Origin: TA-20 sp035935115
GTDB taxonomy: Archaea; Thermoproteota; Nitrososphaeria; Nitrososphaerales; Nitrosopumilaceae
Length of the DNA stretch: 64,000 nt
Assembly: GCA_035935115.1 (NCBI GenBank)
Contig: DASYXK010000021.1
Coordinates: 186,001 to 250,000, forward strand
Direction: 5' to 3'
The notes under the pieces were generated by a model. It saw only the letters and a program-made list of their open reading frames with translations, ran no database searches and was not told the DNA's origin. Of this stretch, positions 24,697 to 33,522 are shown piece after piece. Within the stretch, counting starts at the first letter, position 1. Every line of letters begins with the position of its first letter. Made by a program: the position numbers and the translations under genes.

Positions 24697-26469
24697 ATGG
24701 CTTCATTTAAACAGGGACGTTGGAATTTGACTGAGCTTGTAACTGATCCAAAAAGTGCTGCATTTAGAAAACAGCTTGAAGAAATTGAAGCCAAAGTAAG
24801 AAATTTCGAAAAAATGAAAAAATATCTTAAACCAAACATCTCTACTCAAAAGTTTGCACATCTCCTCAGTTCACTTGAAGAGATATCTGAAAAGTTTAGC
24901 AAAGTTAGTGGGTATGCTTCTTTAGAATATTCTGCAGACACCCAGTCAGATGAAGCCACATCATTACTAACTAGAATGACAAAGCTTGGTTCTCAAATTG
25001 AAAATCGTACTTTGTATTTCGATCAATGGTGGAAAAAACAATTAGATCAAAAAAACGCAGACAGGTTGATAAAATCATCAGGCGAATTGTCAGAATTTTT
25101 AAGATTCAAAAGACTGTTAGCCAAATATTCACTTTCAGAATCCGAAGAAAAAATAATCAACACCCTAGATGTCACAGGTAGTACTGCGCTAGTCAAACTC
25201 TATGATAAAATCACAAACGCGTTCCAGTATGTAGTAAAAATCGATGGTAAGTTGAAAAAATACAATAGAGAAGAGCTTGGCGTACTTGTTAGAAATCCCA
25301 AATCCAAAACAAGAGAAGTTGCGTATAAAGCACTCTTGTCTCAATATGACAAACAAAAAGGAGTTCTTGGCGAGATATATCAAAATCTAGTACAAAACTG
25401 GAAAGATGAAAGCATCGAGATTAGAGGATATGCATCTCCAATATCTGTTAGAAACATTGCTAACGATACCGATGACAAGACAGTTAATTCTCTTCTTTCT
25501 GTTTGCAGGTATAATGCACCTATATTTCAAAAATTCTTTACACTAAAAGCAAAAACGCTTGGAATGAAAAAACTTAGACGTTATGACATCTATGCTCCTA
25601 CATTAAAGGTAAAACAAAAGTCATACAAGTATGATCAAGCAGTCAAGATGGTTTTACAGACACTAAATGGTTTTAGTCCAACATTATCAGAATATGCAAA
25701 AAAAGTCTTTATACAAAATCACATTGATTCTTCCATTAGACTTGGAAAAAGAAGCGGCGCATTTTGTAGTACCATATCACCAAAGATAACACCATATGTT
25801 CTTGTAAATTTTAAAGGCAAATCAAACGATGTATTTACATTAGCTCATGAATTGGGTCACGCCATACACAGCATTGCTGCATCAGACAAATCAATTTTTG
25901 TGGCAGAAGCACCATTACCACTGGCAGAAACTGCATCAACATTTTCAGAGATGTTGTTGTTTGATGAAATTCTAAACAAAGTTTCTAATGAAGAGAAAAA
26001 ATCAATTCTAACAGAACATATTGATGATCTTTATTCTACCATATCGAGACAGGCCTTTTTCACATTATTTGAAATTGCAGTACATAAAAAAATTGGTGAA
26101 GGTGCAACTGTTGAAGACATTTCAAACGAATACCTGAAAACTCTAAAAGAACAATTTGCCAATTCAATTGATGTAACAAGTGATTTTGGTGTAGAATGGA
26201 GTTGTATTCCACATTTTTACCACTCTCCGTTTTATTGTTATGCATATTCATTTGGAAATCTGTTGGCATTGTCATTTTTCCAGAGATATAAAAAAGAGGG
26301 CAGGTCCTTTGCACCTACTTATATCAAAATTCTTTCTGCTGGAGGATCAATGAAACCCGAAAACCTGTTAAAAGAACACAGTATAGACATTTCATCAGAA
26401 AAATTCTGGCAAGACGGTTTTGAATATATCAAAAATCAGGTTAAAAGGCTTTCAAAACTAGATGATTAA
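24697..26469 (+). CDS. M3-family oligoendopeptidase (PepF-like)
   Basis: This cytoplasmic zinc peptidase degrades short peptides. The 590-aa length fits. The zinc site is HELGHAIHS (catalytic HExxH, with a Glu about 25 residues later in LAETASTFSE). The helical N-terminal half is typical of the family. It may act with the oligopeptide ABC ATPases at 39.6-42.6 kb, though that is only functional inference. Confidence 0.92.
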   Translation: MASFKQGRWNLTELVTDPKSAAFRKQLEEIEAKVRNFEKMKKYLKPNISTQKFAHLLSSLEEISEKFSKVSGYASLEYSADTQSDEATSLLTRMTKLGSQIENRTLYFDQWWKKQLDQKNADRLIKSSGELSEFLRFKRLLAKYSLSESEEKIINTLDVTGSTALVKLYDKITNAFQYVVKIDGKLKKYNREELGVLVRNPKSKTREVAYKALLSQYDKQKGVLGEIYQNLVQNWKDESIEIRGYASPISVRNIANDTDDKTVNSLLSVCRYNAPIFQKFFTLKAKTLGMKKLRRYDIYAPTLKVKQKSYKYDQAVKMVLQTLNGFSPTLSEYAKKVFIQNHIDSSIRLGKRSGAFCSTISPKITPYVLVNFKGKSNDVFTLAHELGHAIHSIAASDKSIFVAEAPLPLAETASTFSEMLLFDEILNKVSNEEKKSILTEHIDDLYSTISRQAFFTLFEIAVHKKIGEGATVEDISNEYLKTLKEQFANSIDVTSDFGVEWSCIPHFYHSPFYCYAYSFGNLLALSFFQRYKKEGRSFAPTYIKILSAGGSMKPENLLKEHSIDISSEKFWQDGFEYIKNQVKRLSKLDD

Positions 26470-26473
26470 AATC

Positions 26474-26526
26474 GCCTAGCAGCCAAGCGCCCCCAGCTGC
26501 TAGGCATGTTCCCCTGCGGTTTGAAC
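26474..26526. ncRNA. GC-rich hairpin island, candidate structured RNA
   Basis: About 64% G+C over 53 bp contrasts with the AT-rich surroundings. GCCTAGCAGC (26474-26483) pairs perfectly with GCTGCTAGGC (26496-26505) around a 12-nt loop, followed by a second small palindrome CGGT-TTGA-ACCG. There is no T-run, so it is not a simple terminator. It lies just after the M3 peptidase stop. The strand is not determined, and a tRNA cloverleaf could not be drawn. Confidence 0.4.
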
Positions 26527-26624
26527 CGATGTCAATAAGGATGAGCACAAATTACCATTTAAACCATTGGAATTCTGATCGCTTAACTAAAACTATTTTA
26601 TTTTATTTCACGTACCAAGGCCAA

Positions 26625-26780
26625 GTGAAATATCCAAGGTGTTGCAATAAAGATCCAGTATATTTGATTACTTATGACTGTGGGCCTGACCCAAAGGAAA
26701 CCATCCTTGTATGCAAAGATCATTATTCAGAAGAACCATTTCAGCGATTTGCAATCAAGATTGAAAAATTACAAGAGTAG
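26625..26780 (+). CDS. Small Cys-rich protein, 51 aa
   Basis: The GTG at 26625 (MKYPRCCNKDPVYLITYDCG) is preferred because a TATA-like ATTTTATTTTATTT at 26593-26609 lies 26 bp upstream. An upstream ATG at 26529 would add 32 residues of low-quality sequence. Cysteines in RCC, YDC and LVCKDHY suggest one zinc site, similar to the 24037 gene. Function unknown. Confidence 0.65.
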   Translation: MKYPRCCNKDPVYLITYDCGPDPKETILVCKDHYSEEPFQRFAIKIEKLQE

Positions 26781-26811
26781 ACTTAATAGTTCGATCTAAA
26801 AAGGCCAATTA

Positions 26812-28005
26812 TTGAAACATATAATTATTTTTTCTCTTGTTTTTTCAATTTTACTTTTCAATGTTTTTAGTGTATATGCACAGCAACCTCAGCTTGCATC
26901 ATTTCATGAGGTAGCTCAAGTTCTAGTTGATCAAAAATTTCAAAATCTAACAACTGCGTTCATAGGACTTGAATCTACTAGTCCGTTGGAAATGCGTGTC
27001 CCTGCAGGACTTGATCAAAAAATACGCAATACTGCCAATGTTACATCTGTTACAATAACAAATGCACAGACTTGTGTTGAAGGAGTTCCAAAATATGATT
27101 CATGTGTTTTGGTAACTATAAATGATCAGTCACTTATACAATCATACAACATTACAAAAATTCAAACATATTCTAAGGCAATAGGAGATAGTTTGATAGG
27201 TGACATTAACAATGCATTTCACTTGAATTCTGAATTTAACAATGTATTCATAAATCCAAAAGGAGAATATAGTAAGGCGTTAGGCACATCTGGTGCAGCT
27301 GTAGGGAATAGGACAGTTTCCATAGTATACACAATGTCAAGTTCTAAATCAGATTATTTGTTTGATGGTTTTACTTCCATATTACTACCTCCACAAATAA
27401 AAGATGCAGGGGGATTTTTGGACGCTGCAAAAAAAATGTCAAGTAACTCTAATTCATCTGTAACTTTTGCCATAATACCAAGAACCGATGTATCAATTTA
27501 TCAACTCCAGGTATCAGAACGTTTTCCAATTAAAAGTACCATACCTACAATTAGTCCTCTGGATCTTTTTGGAGTCAACAAGCTCGATAGATCAAGTTAC
27601 TTTAATTCAGGGTTTTTCCCTCTAAACTCAATCCTCCAAGTCACGTTATTATCAAATCAGCCACAAGCAATTATCGGTCATGGAGGAGATCTTGTTCCAA
27701 CTCAAGAAAAAAACGGACAAAAACTTCCATCAGATCTTACAAAAGCAGGATGGTTATTTGATCCAAGTTCTGGTAACCGAATAACAGCAGTCTATCTTTT
27801 TGGAACAACCACATCTGCCAGTAAAAACGATCTAACATTAACCATAGGAAATGGAACCACTGGAATTGAAAACCCAGTTAACTCAACTACACCTCCGCCA
27901 ACAACGCCTCCAAAACCTACGAATACGGACTATTCACCATATGTCTTAATTGGTATTGTTGCAGCTGCAGGTGTTGCAATTTACATATTTCTTAGAAAGA
28001 GATAA
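26812..28005 (+). CDS. Secreted, C-terminally anchored protein of unknown function
   Basis: The start is TTG. The 397-aa protein has a signal peptide (about 1-23, ending VYAQ), a long outer domain with one Cys pair (C86/C96 region: QTCVEGVPKYDSC), a Thr/Pro-rich linker (TTPPPTTPPKPT) and a C-terminal TM helix with RKR stop-transfer. It is probably a surface protein, with the linker spanning the S-layer. I do not recognise the central domain. Confidence 0.72.
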   Translation: MKHIIIFSLVFSILLFNVFSVYAQQPQLASFHEVAQVLVDQKFQNLTTAFIGLESTSPLEMRVPAGLDQKIRNTANVTSVTITNAQTCVEGVPKYDSCVLVTINDQSLIQSYNITKIQTYSKAIGDSLIGDINNAFHLNSEFNNVFINPKGEYSKALGTSGAAVGNRTVSIVYTMSSSKSDYLFDGFTSILLPPQIKDAGGFLDAAKKMSSNSNSSVTFAIIPRTDVSIYQLQVSERFPIKSTIPTISPLDLFGVNKLDRSSYFNSGFFPLNSILQVTLLSNQPQAIIGHGGDLVPTQEKNGQKLPSDLTKAGWLFDPSSGNRITAVYLFGTTTSASKNDLTLTIGNGTTGIENPVNSTTPPPTTPPKPTNTDYSPYVLIGIVAAAGVAIYIFLRKR

Positions 28006-28557
28006 CTAAAGAATTAAGACTGCTGCTGCAAAAACTGTAGTCCAGTGTCCTTTTGGATCACCAACAGCACTTTGTGTAATATTTCTTGTTTTATAAATTT
28101 CTCCTGAAATTTTCCATTGTTTTCTTTTTTCGTCCCAGCTTTTATCGATATCAAATTTTACTCCAAGTGAGGATGCAAGCATTTGTGCAGCAATATCCTC
28201 AGCATAATCTCCAGCTTCCTTTTCTGTTTCTCCAAACGATTCATATTCTGATAGATAACCATATTTGCTTTTGTCAGCAGGTTCAGCAATTCCAACAGAA
28301 GCAGCCATCAACCTATGTGGCTCGTTACTTTGCTGTCTAGAATAGATTACAAATTGAACGCTGCCTGGACGGATCAATTTTAATCCCTCTGCACGAGAGA
28401 TCAACTTTGCGCCTGGAGGGAAAATACTAGATATCAAAACTAGGTTTGTGCCAGAAATGCCAGCATCTCGCAGCGCATATTCAAAACTTGTCAGTTTATC
28501 TTGGTGGACCCCCTTACCTCTGGTAAGGAATAATTTTTTTGCAACTAGGTCTAGCAC
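28006..28557 (-). CDS. pdaD: Pyruvoyl-dependent arginine decarboxylase
   Basis: PdaD makes agmatine from arginine for polyamine synthesis. The proenzyme self-cleaves between two serines, here S43-S44 in LVLISSIFPPGA, to form the pyruvoyl group. The length of 183 aa and later motifs SEYESFGETEKEA are typical. Agmatine-derived spermidine would feed deoxyhypusine synthase at 47.4 kb. It converges with the upstream surface protein gene without a gap. Confidence 0.93.
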   Translation of the reverse strand: MLDLVAKKLFLTRGKGVHQDKLTSFEYALRDAGISGTNLVLISSIFPPGAKLISRAEGLKLIRPGSVQFVIYSRQQSNEPHRLMAASVGIAEPADKSKYGYLSEYESFGETEKEAGDYAEDIAAQMLASSLGVKFDIDKSWDEKRKQWKISGEIYKTRNITQSAVGDPKGHWTTVFAAAVLIL

Positions 28558-28609
28558 TATCCATTTCTATTTACTGATCTTTAAATATTTATGGATGAAA
28601 TATTGAAAA

Positions 28610-29068
28610 TTATTTCAAGGATTTTAGTGATGCAATAATCTCTTTACCGTGAGATTCAACCTCAATGTCTCTGAAAATTTTTGCAATTTTTCCTTCTTTA
28701 TCTATGACAAAGGTGGAACGTTTGGCCAAACCAGCCAGATTGAGGCCAGCATAAGTTTTACAAGCATCTTTTTTAGGATCACTTAAATGTAAATATGGAA
28801 TCTTGTATTCCTCAACGAATTTCTTTTGATCTTCAACTGTATCCACAGATATGGCAAACAATACCGCATCCAAAGCTGCAATCTCAGGATATGCAGCGAT
28901 TATAGTTTGTGCCATTTTGAAGACTTTTTTTGAGGGACATGCAAACAAGTGGTTTTTAGGATAAAAACATAAAACTATGTTTTTTTTGCCTTTAAAATAA
29001 CTAAGTTTTGCCATACTGCCATCATTAGCCTGTAGTTCAAAGTCTGGGGCCATATCTCCTTCGTACAT
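28610..29068 (-). CDS. Peroxiredoxin, Bcp/AhpC-TSA family
   Basis: The start MYEGDMAPDFEL at 29068 matches the family N-terminus and lies 26 bp after a TATA-like ATTAAA. The frame is open much further upstream, but that part resembles noncoding sequence. The 152-aa protein has the peroxidatic Cys at about residue 44 in YPKNHLFACPSKK. The usual TxxC is replaced by LFAC, so Thr is absent. It detoxifies peroxides in the cytoplasm. It diverges from the Zn-dehydrogenase gene. Confidence 0.85.
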   Translation of the reverse strand: MYEGDMAPDFELQANDGSMAKLSYFKGKKNIVLCFYPKNHLFACPSKKVFKMAQTIIAAYPEIAALDAVLFAISVDTVEDQKKFVEEYKIPYLHLSDPKKDACKTYAGLNLAGLAKRSTFVIDKEGKIAKIFRDIEVESHGKEIIASLKSLK

Positions 29069-29196
29069 GAATATCATTTTCATATCTGGTTTAATACTAT
29101 TTTGTAAGACATCGGACTCAAAAAAGAAATCATAGATTAACTCTAAAAAGTAAAGATGGTAACAAAAATTAAGACATGGTGTTTTAGAAACATAAC

Positions 29197-30240
29197 ATGA
29201 AAGCAGCATACGTAAAAGGTCCAGCCGATGTGGAGATCAGAACTATAGAAAAACCAGTCGTGAAAAGCGGCGAAATATCAATCAGGATGCATGCATGCGG
29301 TGTCTGTGGCTCTGATTTAGAGAAAATCTATGGGCAGTACAGTCAACCCTCAATGAGACTCGGGCACGAACCATCAGGAACAATTGTACAGGTAGGAGAA
29401 AATGTCAAAGATCTCAAAAAAGGTGACAGGGTATTCGTTCACCACCATGTACCGTGTTATTCATGTCATTTTTGTTTACACGGAAATGAAACCATGTGTC
29501 AGAAATATTCTGAAACAAATCTTTCACCGTGTGGTCTTGCGGAAGAATTTGTTGTACCTGAATGGAATGTATCTCATGGCGGAGTCATAAAAATACCAGA
29601 CGTCATGAGTTTTGACGAAGCCGCGATGATTGAACCACTTGCATGTTGCATAAGAGCATGGAATAAAATCAAAATAAAAAAGGGTGATTCAGTTGCAATT
29701 TTTGGTGCAGGACCTACTGGAATGATGCATGTAATGCTAAGCAAGGTTTACGGATTAAATGAAATTTTTTGTTTTGATGTGAATGATTTCAGGTTGGATT
29801 TTGCAAAAAAATTTCAAATAACTGAATCTATAAAATCAACAGATTCCAATGCTCATGAAAAAATTCTTTCAAAGACACAAAATAGAGGAGTAGACATGGC
29901 AATTATTGCTACTGGTAGTCTTAGTGCAATAACTCAGGCCATAGAGTTTGTAAGAAAAGGAGGAACAATAGTTTTGTTTGGAGTGCCATCCAAAGATGCC
30001 AAACTCCAACTTGATGTCAGCAAAGTCTATTCTAAGGAAATAACAATCATTCCAAGCTATGCTGCATCAGAAACTAATACCATGGAAGCATTCAAATTAA
30101 TTCAGGATAACAGTGTACAAGTAAAAAAGCTGATAACACATAGATTTGATCTTAGTGAATCAAAGAAGGCGTTAGAATACGCACATCAAGGAAATGATGC
30201 TATGAAAATAATCATAATAAATTCAGAAACGCTTAACTAA
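29197..30240 (+). CDS. Zinc-dependent medium-chain dehydrogenase
   Basis: The 347-aa enzyme has catalytic zinc residues in CGVCGSD and GHEPSG, a complete structural zinc loop CYSCHFCLHGNETMC and a Rossmann motif FGAGPTG. It oxidises or reduces an alcohol or polyol with NAD(P). The substrate is unknown; the sorbitol/threonine dehydrogenase-like subgroup is closest by eye. The LsrF-like aldolase gene follows after 22 bp, so the two may act in one pathway. Confidence 0.87.
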   Translation: MKAAYVKGPADVEIRTIEKPVVKSGEISIRMHACGVCGSDLEKIYGQYSQPSMRLGHEPSGTIVQVGENVKDLKKGDRVFVHHHVPCYSCHFCLHGNETMCQKYSETNLSPCGLAEEFVVPEWNVSHGGVIKIPDVMSFDEAAMIEPLACCIRAWNKIKIKKGDSVAIFGAGPTGMMHVMLSKVYGLNEIFCFDVNDFRLDFAKKFQITESIKSTDSNAHEKILSKTQNRGVDMAIIATGSLSAITQAIEFVRKGGTIVLFGVPSKDAKLQLDVSKVYSKEITIIPSYAASETNTMEAFKLIQDNSVQVKKLITHRFDLSESKKALEYAHQGNDAMKIIIINSETLN

Positions 30241-30262
30241 GGTTTTTTTGGAACACTAAGAC

Positions 30263-31138
30263 ATGGATTGGGGATTAAAAAATAGACTCGCACGAATAAT
30301 CAGACCACATAGTGGTCGTGGAGTTATGCTAGCAGTAGATCATGGTTATTTCTTAGGTCCAACAGAACGTCTTGAAGTACCACGTAAAACAATCCAGCCA
30401 TTGTTACCTTATGCAGACTCTCTAATGTTAACACGCGGTGTTTTGAGAACTTCGGTTGATGAAAAATATCCCATTCCTGTAGTACTTAGAGTTTCAGGAG
30501 GTTCTAGTATCATAGGAAAGGATCTCTCAAATGAAAAGATAACCACATCTGTAAAAGAGGCAATAAGACTTAACGCAACAGCGCTTGCACTCTCAATATT
30601 TATCGGGGCACCATACGAACATGAATCACTTGTAAATCTAGGGAAACTTGTAGATGAAGGTGAAGAGTACGGCATACCTGTTCTTGCAGTTACTGCAGTT
30701 GGAAAAGAGCTTGAAAAGCGAGATGCAAGATATCTTGCACTATCATGTAGAATTGCAGCCGAGTTTGGTGCACATATTGTTAAAACATATTATTGTGAAA
30801 ACTTTGAAAAAGTGGTAAACAGTTGTCCTGTACCTGTAATAATAGCAGGTGGACCAAAGTTAGATTCTGAGCTTGATGCACTACAATTAACTTATGATGC
30901 ACTACATGCAGGTGCGGTTGGAGTAGACATGGGAAGAAACATTTGGCAATCGAATTATCCAGTTCCAATGATAAAGGCAGTTCGCGCACTAGTACATCAA
31001 CGTGTTACTGTCAAAGAAGCACATGAGATATTTACCAAAAATAAAGAAATTGAAAAAAACCCAAAACCCGCATCTGAAACAACCACCACCCCACCAAAAA
31101 CTAAAACAAAATCTACAAAATCAAAAAAGACCAAATAA
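30263..31138 (+). CDS. LsrF/DhnA-family class I aldolase
   Basis: The 291-aa protein strongly resembles LsrF (3-hydroxy-5-phosphonooxypentane-2,4-dione thiolase): DWGLKNRLARI, LAVDHGYFLGP, Schiff-base Lys in IVKTYYCENF, IIAGGPKL and GVDMGRNIWQS. Archaeal DhnA relatives include the aldolase for aromatic synthesis (ADTH synthase), an alternative. A Thr/Pro/Lys-rich tail of about 30 residues after 260 is unusual. No other lsr genes are present. Confidence 0.82.
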   Translation: MDWGLKNRLARIIRPHSGRGVMLAVDHGYFLGPTERLEVPRKTIQPLLPYADSLMLTRGVLRTSVDEKYPIPVVLRVSGGSSIIGKDLSNEKITTSVKEAIRLNATALALSIFIGAPYEHESLVNLGKLVDEGEEYGIPVLAVTAVGKELEKRDARYLALSCRIAAEFGAHIVKTYYCENFEKVVNSCPVPVIIAGGPKLDSELDALQLTYDALHAGAVGVDMGRNIWQSNYPVPMIKAVRALVHQRVTVKEAHEIFTKNKEIEKNPKPASETTTTPPKTKTKSTKSKKTK

Positions 31139-31139
31139 G

Positions 31140-31616
31140 CTAATCTGATATTTTGGAAAGATGTACGTGTACTATTTTCCATTTATTTGATTTTATCAAA
31201 ACAAACGTTGCTCTACTTAACATAGAAATATGTTGTCCTCTGAAACTATAGTTGTCAACTATCATTCCTGTTTGCCTTAATTGAAATGTAACGACGGCGC
31301 TGTTTTCAAAAAGATCTATTCGAGGATTTATTATTTCATATTCATAATCAGATATGCTAACAAATCTTAATTCTTGTAATGCGATTGTGGTTGCATAATC
31401 TTTGAGGTCAAATGGCGGCACATCACTATAGCTTGAAAATCGCATATCGTTTAGTTGTATCGCAGCAAGCGGTGCAAGATTTTTTGTTTTCCCAGCGTCA
31501 AAAAAAATCTTTATTATTTCTAGTATTTCTTCTCTGTCAGACAAAATCAACTTTGCTTGAGAAGCTTCTCGTTTAAGTTTTTTGAAAACCATACTAAATT
31601 CATTATTTTTTGTCAT
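31140..31616 (-). CDS. SnoaL/NTF2-like domain protein
   Basis: The 158-aa protein has an N-terminal helix then the cone-like NTF2 pattern: EEILEIIKIFFDAG, a central variable part and three C-terminal strands with NSAVVTFQLRQ, SRATFVLIKSNKWKIVHVHLS. Such proteins bind small ligands or act as isomerases or dimer modules. The specific role is unknown. It converges on the LsrF-like gene with a 1-bp gap. Confidence 0.75.
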   Translation of the reverse strand: MTKNNEFSMVFKKLKREASQAKLILSDREEILEIIKIFFDAGKTKNLAPLAAIQLNDMRFSSYSDVPPFDLKDYATTIALQELRFVSISDYEYEIINPRIDLFENSAVVTFQLRQTGMIVDNYSFRGQHISMLSRATFVLIKSNKWKIVHVHLSKISD

Positions 31617-31693
31617 CTGATAATGAATTCATAGTGAAATAATTATCATGTATCTAGGTAGTTTTTAACAAATTTAGGCGATTTTTCTAGCAA

Positions 31694-31704
31694 TATTTAT
31701 AAAT
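31694..31704 (+). promoter_or_regulatory. TATA box of the ilvB leader transcript
   Basis: TATTTATAAAT predicts a transcription start near 31725, eight bases before the leader ORF and about 100 bases before ilvB. That makes ilvB an exception among the mostly leaderless genes here. Confidence 0.55.
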
Positions 31705-31732
31705 TATTCTTGTTGCAATTCTATAGACTGAA

Positions 31733-31795
31733 ATGAAGTTAGGAGGATCGGCGAGCATTTCTAGTATTCTGTTGCTAGTCGACCTTATGCTGTAA
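31733..31795 (+). CDS. Candidate ilv leader peptide, 20 aa
   Basis: The ORF reads ATG to TAA and its last 12 residues are ISSILLLVDLML, so eight of them are Ile, Leu or Val, the end products of the downstream ilvB-ilvN-leuA genes. Around its end are two competing helices: AGCAT (31754-31758) with ATGCT (31787-31791), and GCTG (31789-31792) with CAGC (31801-31804). This layout resembles bacterial attenuation. Translation and regulation are inferred, not shown; a chance ORF is possible. Confidence 0.5.
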   Translation: MKLGGSASISSILLLVDLML

Positions 31796-31825
31796 AAACG
31801 CAGCTTAGTTTCTGGTGAAAAAATT
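31796..31825 (+). promoter_or_regulatory. ilvB ribosome-binding region
   Basis: GGTGA at about 31814-31818 lies eight bases before the ilvB ATG and is a plausible Shine-Dalgarno site. Such a site is expected only on a leadered mRNA, consistent with the upstream leader. Confidence 0.4.
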
Positions 31826-33514
31826 ATGGAAAAAATGTCAGGTGCTAGATCATTAATGGTTGCCCTTGAGAAGGAGGGCGTGGAGCTAGCCTTTGGGCTA
31901 CCCGGTGGTGCAAACTTACCAATCTACGATGAGTTATACAAAAGCAATATTCGCCACATATTGGTAAGACATGAGCAATCTGCATCACATATGGCAGATG
32001 GATTTGGGAGAGTAAGTAGGAGACCGGGAGTTTGTTTTGCAACTTCAGGTCCAGGTGCAACAAATATCGTAACTGGAATTGCAACAGCGCAAGCTGATTC
32101 TGCTCCAATGATTGCAATTACTGGACAAGTTCCATCAAAGATGATAGGCAAAGACGCATTTCAAGAAAGTGACATCATCGGAATTACAAATCCAATTGTC
32201 AAATACGCATTTCAGCCAATGGATGCTGCAGAAATTCCAACAGTAGTAAAAAAGGCATTTTACATTTCATCAACCGGAAGACCAGGCCCTGTCTTAATAG
32301 ACATTCCAAAAGATGTACAGCAAAATGAAGCAGAAATGCATTTTCCAAACGAGGTTAAAATCAGAGGATACCATCCTTGGGTAGACCCGGATATTAGAGA
32401 AATTGAACGTGCTATAGACATGCTTCTTTCAGCAGAAAGACCAATAATTCTTGCAGGCGGTGGAGTAATAATTTCTGGCGCTTTTGCAGAATTACAATCA
32501 ATAGCAGAACTTCTTATGATTCCTGTAGTAACTACGTTTAAAGGAAAAGGATCATTTCCAGAAAATCATCCATTATCGCTTGGTCCAATAGGAATGCATG
32601 GACATGCAGAAGCAAACAAAATGATGGTAGAGGCAGACTGTGTCCTTGCGGCAGGTTCTAGATTTTCAGATAGATCAGTTGGAACATTTGAGGAGTTTGA
32701 AAAGAGACTAAAAATCATACATATGGATGTGGACCCAGCAGAGATTGGTAAAAATCAAACAACAACTGTTGCCGTAGTAGGAGACATCAAGGCATCGTTA
32801 AGAATAATGGTAAAGATGTTAGTTCAAAAAGCAATCAAGCGTGGTAACGACAATCCTTGGTTAAAGAAAGTAAATGAAACTAGGGATTACTATAGAGAAA
32901 ATTTGAAGCTTCATCCACATCCACTTGGTGCAGCTAAAATTTTACGCAAGTTAAGAGAGGTCTTACCTCATCAATCAATTGTAACCACAGAAGTAGGTCA
33001 ACATCAGATGTGGGCTTCATTATTTTTTGATGTCATACAACCTGGGACTTTCTTTAGCTCAACAGGTCTTGGCACTATGGGTTGGGGATTTCCAGCTGCA
33101 ATTGGTGCAAAGGCAGCAAAACCAAGTGTTCCAGTGTTGGATATAGCAGGAGAAGGTAGCTTTAACATGACAGAAAATTCACTTGCAGTATCAGTTTTAG
33201 ATAATTTACCTGTCATTGTTTTGTTGATGAACAACTTTTCACTTGGAATGGTAGCACAGTGGCAGAGAACATTCTATGACAGAAGAATGATTGGAATTGA
33301 TCTTAAAAACTGCCCAGACTATGTTAAACTAGCAGAAGCATATGGAGCTCAAGGCATAAGAGCAGAGTCCATTGATGAGGTTGGTAAAGCTGTTCAAACA
33401 GCACTCAAAAGTGATGTTGCAACTGTAATTGACATACCAATAGACCCACAAGAAGATGTTTTACCATTTGTAGCACCAGGTACACCACTTAAGGACATGA
33501 TCCTACCATCATAG
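31826..33514 (+). CDS. ilvB: Acetolactate synthase large subunit (IlvB)
   Basis: IlvB condenses pyruvate with pyruvate or 2-oxobutyrate using TPP. The 562-aa length is normal. Motifs include FGLPGGANLPIYDEL, the catalytic Glu in RHEQSASHMADG, GPGATN, and SLGMVAQWQ. The TPP-Mg motif, usually GDGS, reads GEGS (Glu443), which is odd. ilvN and leuA follow closely. Expression probably depends on the leader at 31733-31795. Confidence 0.95.
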   Translation: MEKMSGARSLMVALEKEGVELAFGLPGGANLPIYDELYKSNIRHILVRHEQSASHMADGFGRVSRRPGVCFATSGPGATNIVTGIATAQADSAPMIAITGQVPSKMIGKDAFQESDIIGITNPIVKYAFQPMDAAEIPTVVKKAFYISSTGRPGPVLIDIPKDVQQNEAEMHFPNEVKIRGYHPWVDPDIREIERAIDMLLSAERPIILAGGGVIISGAFAELQSIAELLMIPVVTTFKGKGSFPENHPLSLGPIGMHGHAEANKMMVEADCVLAAGSRFSDRSVGTFEEFEKRLKIIHMDVDPAEIGKNQTTTVAVVGDIKASLRIMVKMLVQKAIKRGNDNPWLKKVNETRDYYRENLKLHPHPLGAAKILRKLREVLPHQSIVTTEVGQHQMWASLFFDVIQPGTFFSSTGLGTMGWGFPAAIGAKAAKPSVPVLDIAGEGSFNMTENSLAVSVLDNLPVIVLLMNNFSLGMVAQWQRTFYDRRMIGIDLKNCPDYVKLAEAYGAQGIRAESIDEVGKAVQTALKSDVATVIDIPIDPQEDVLPFVAPGTPLKDMILPS

Positions 33515-33522
33515 GGATTCTC

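Noticed and set aside
26475..26540. Possible tRNA or short minus-strand ORF (MPSSWGRL...) in the GC-rich island
   Set aside because: No cloverleaf could be drawn, and the short ORF is fully explained by the palindromic stem sequence, so I kept only a structured-element call.
29069..29209. 47-residue N-terminal extension of the Bcp peroxiredoxin
   Set aside because: It overlaps the divergent dehydrogenase promoter and start, and the family starts at MxxGDxAPDF.
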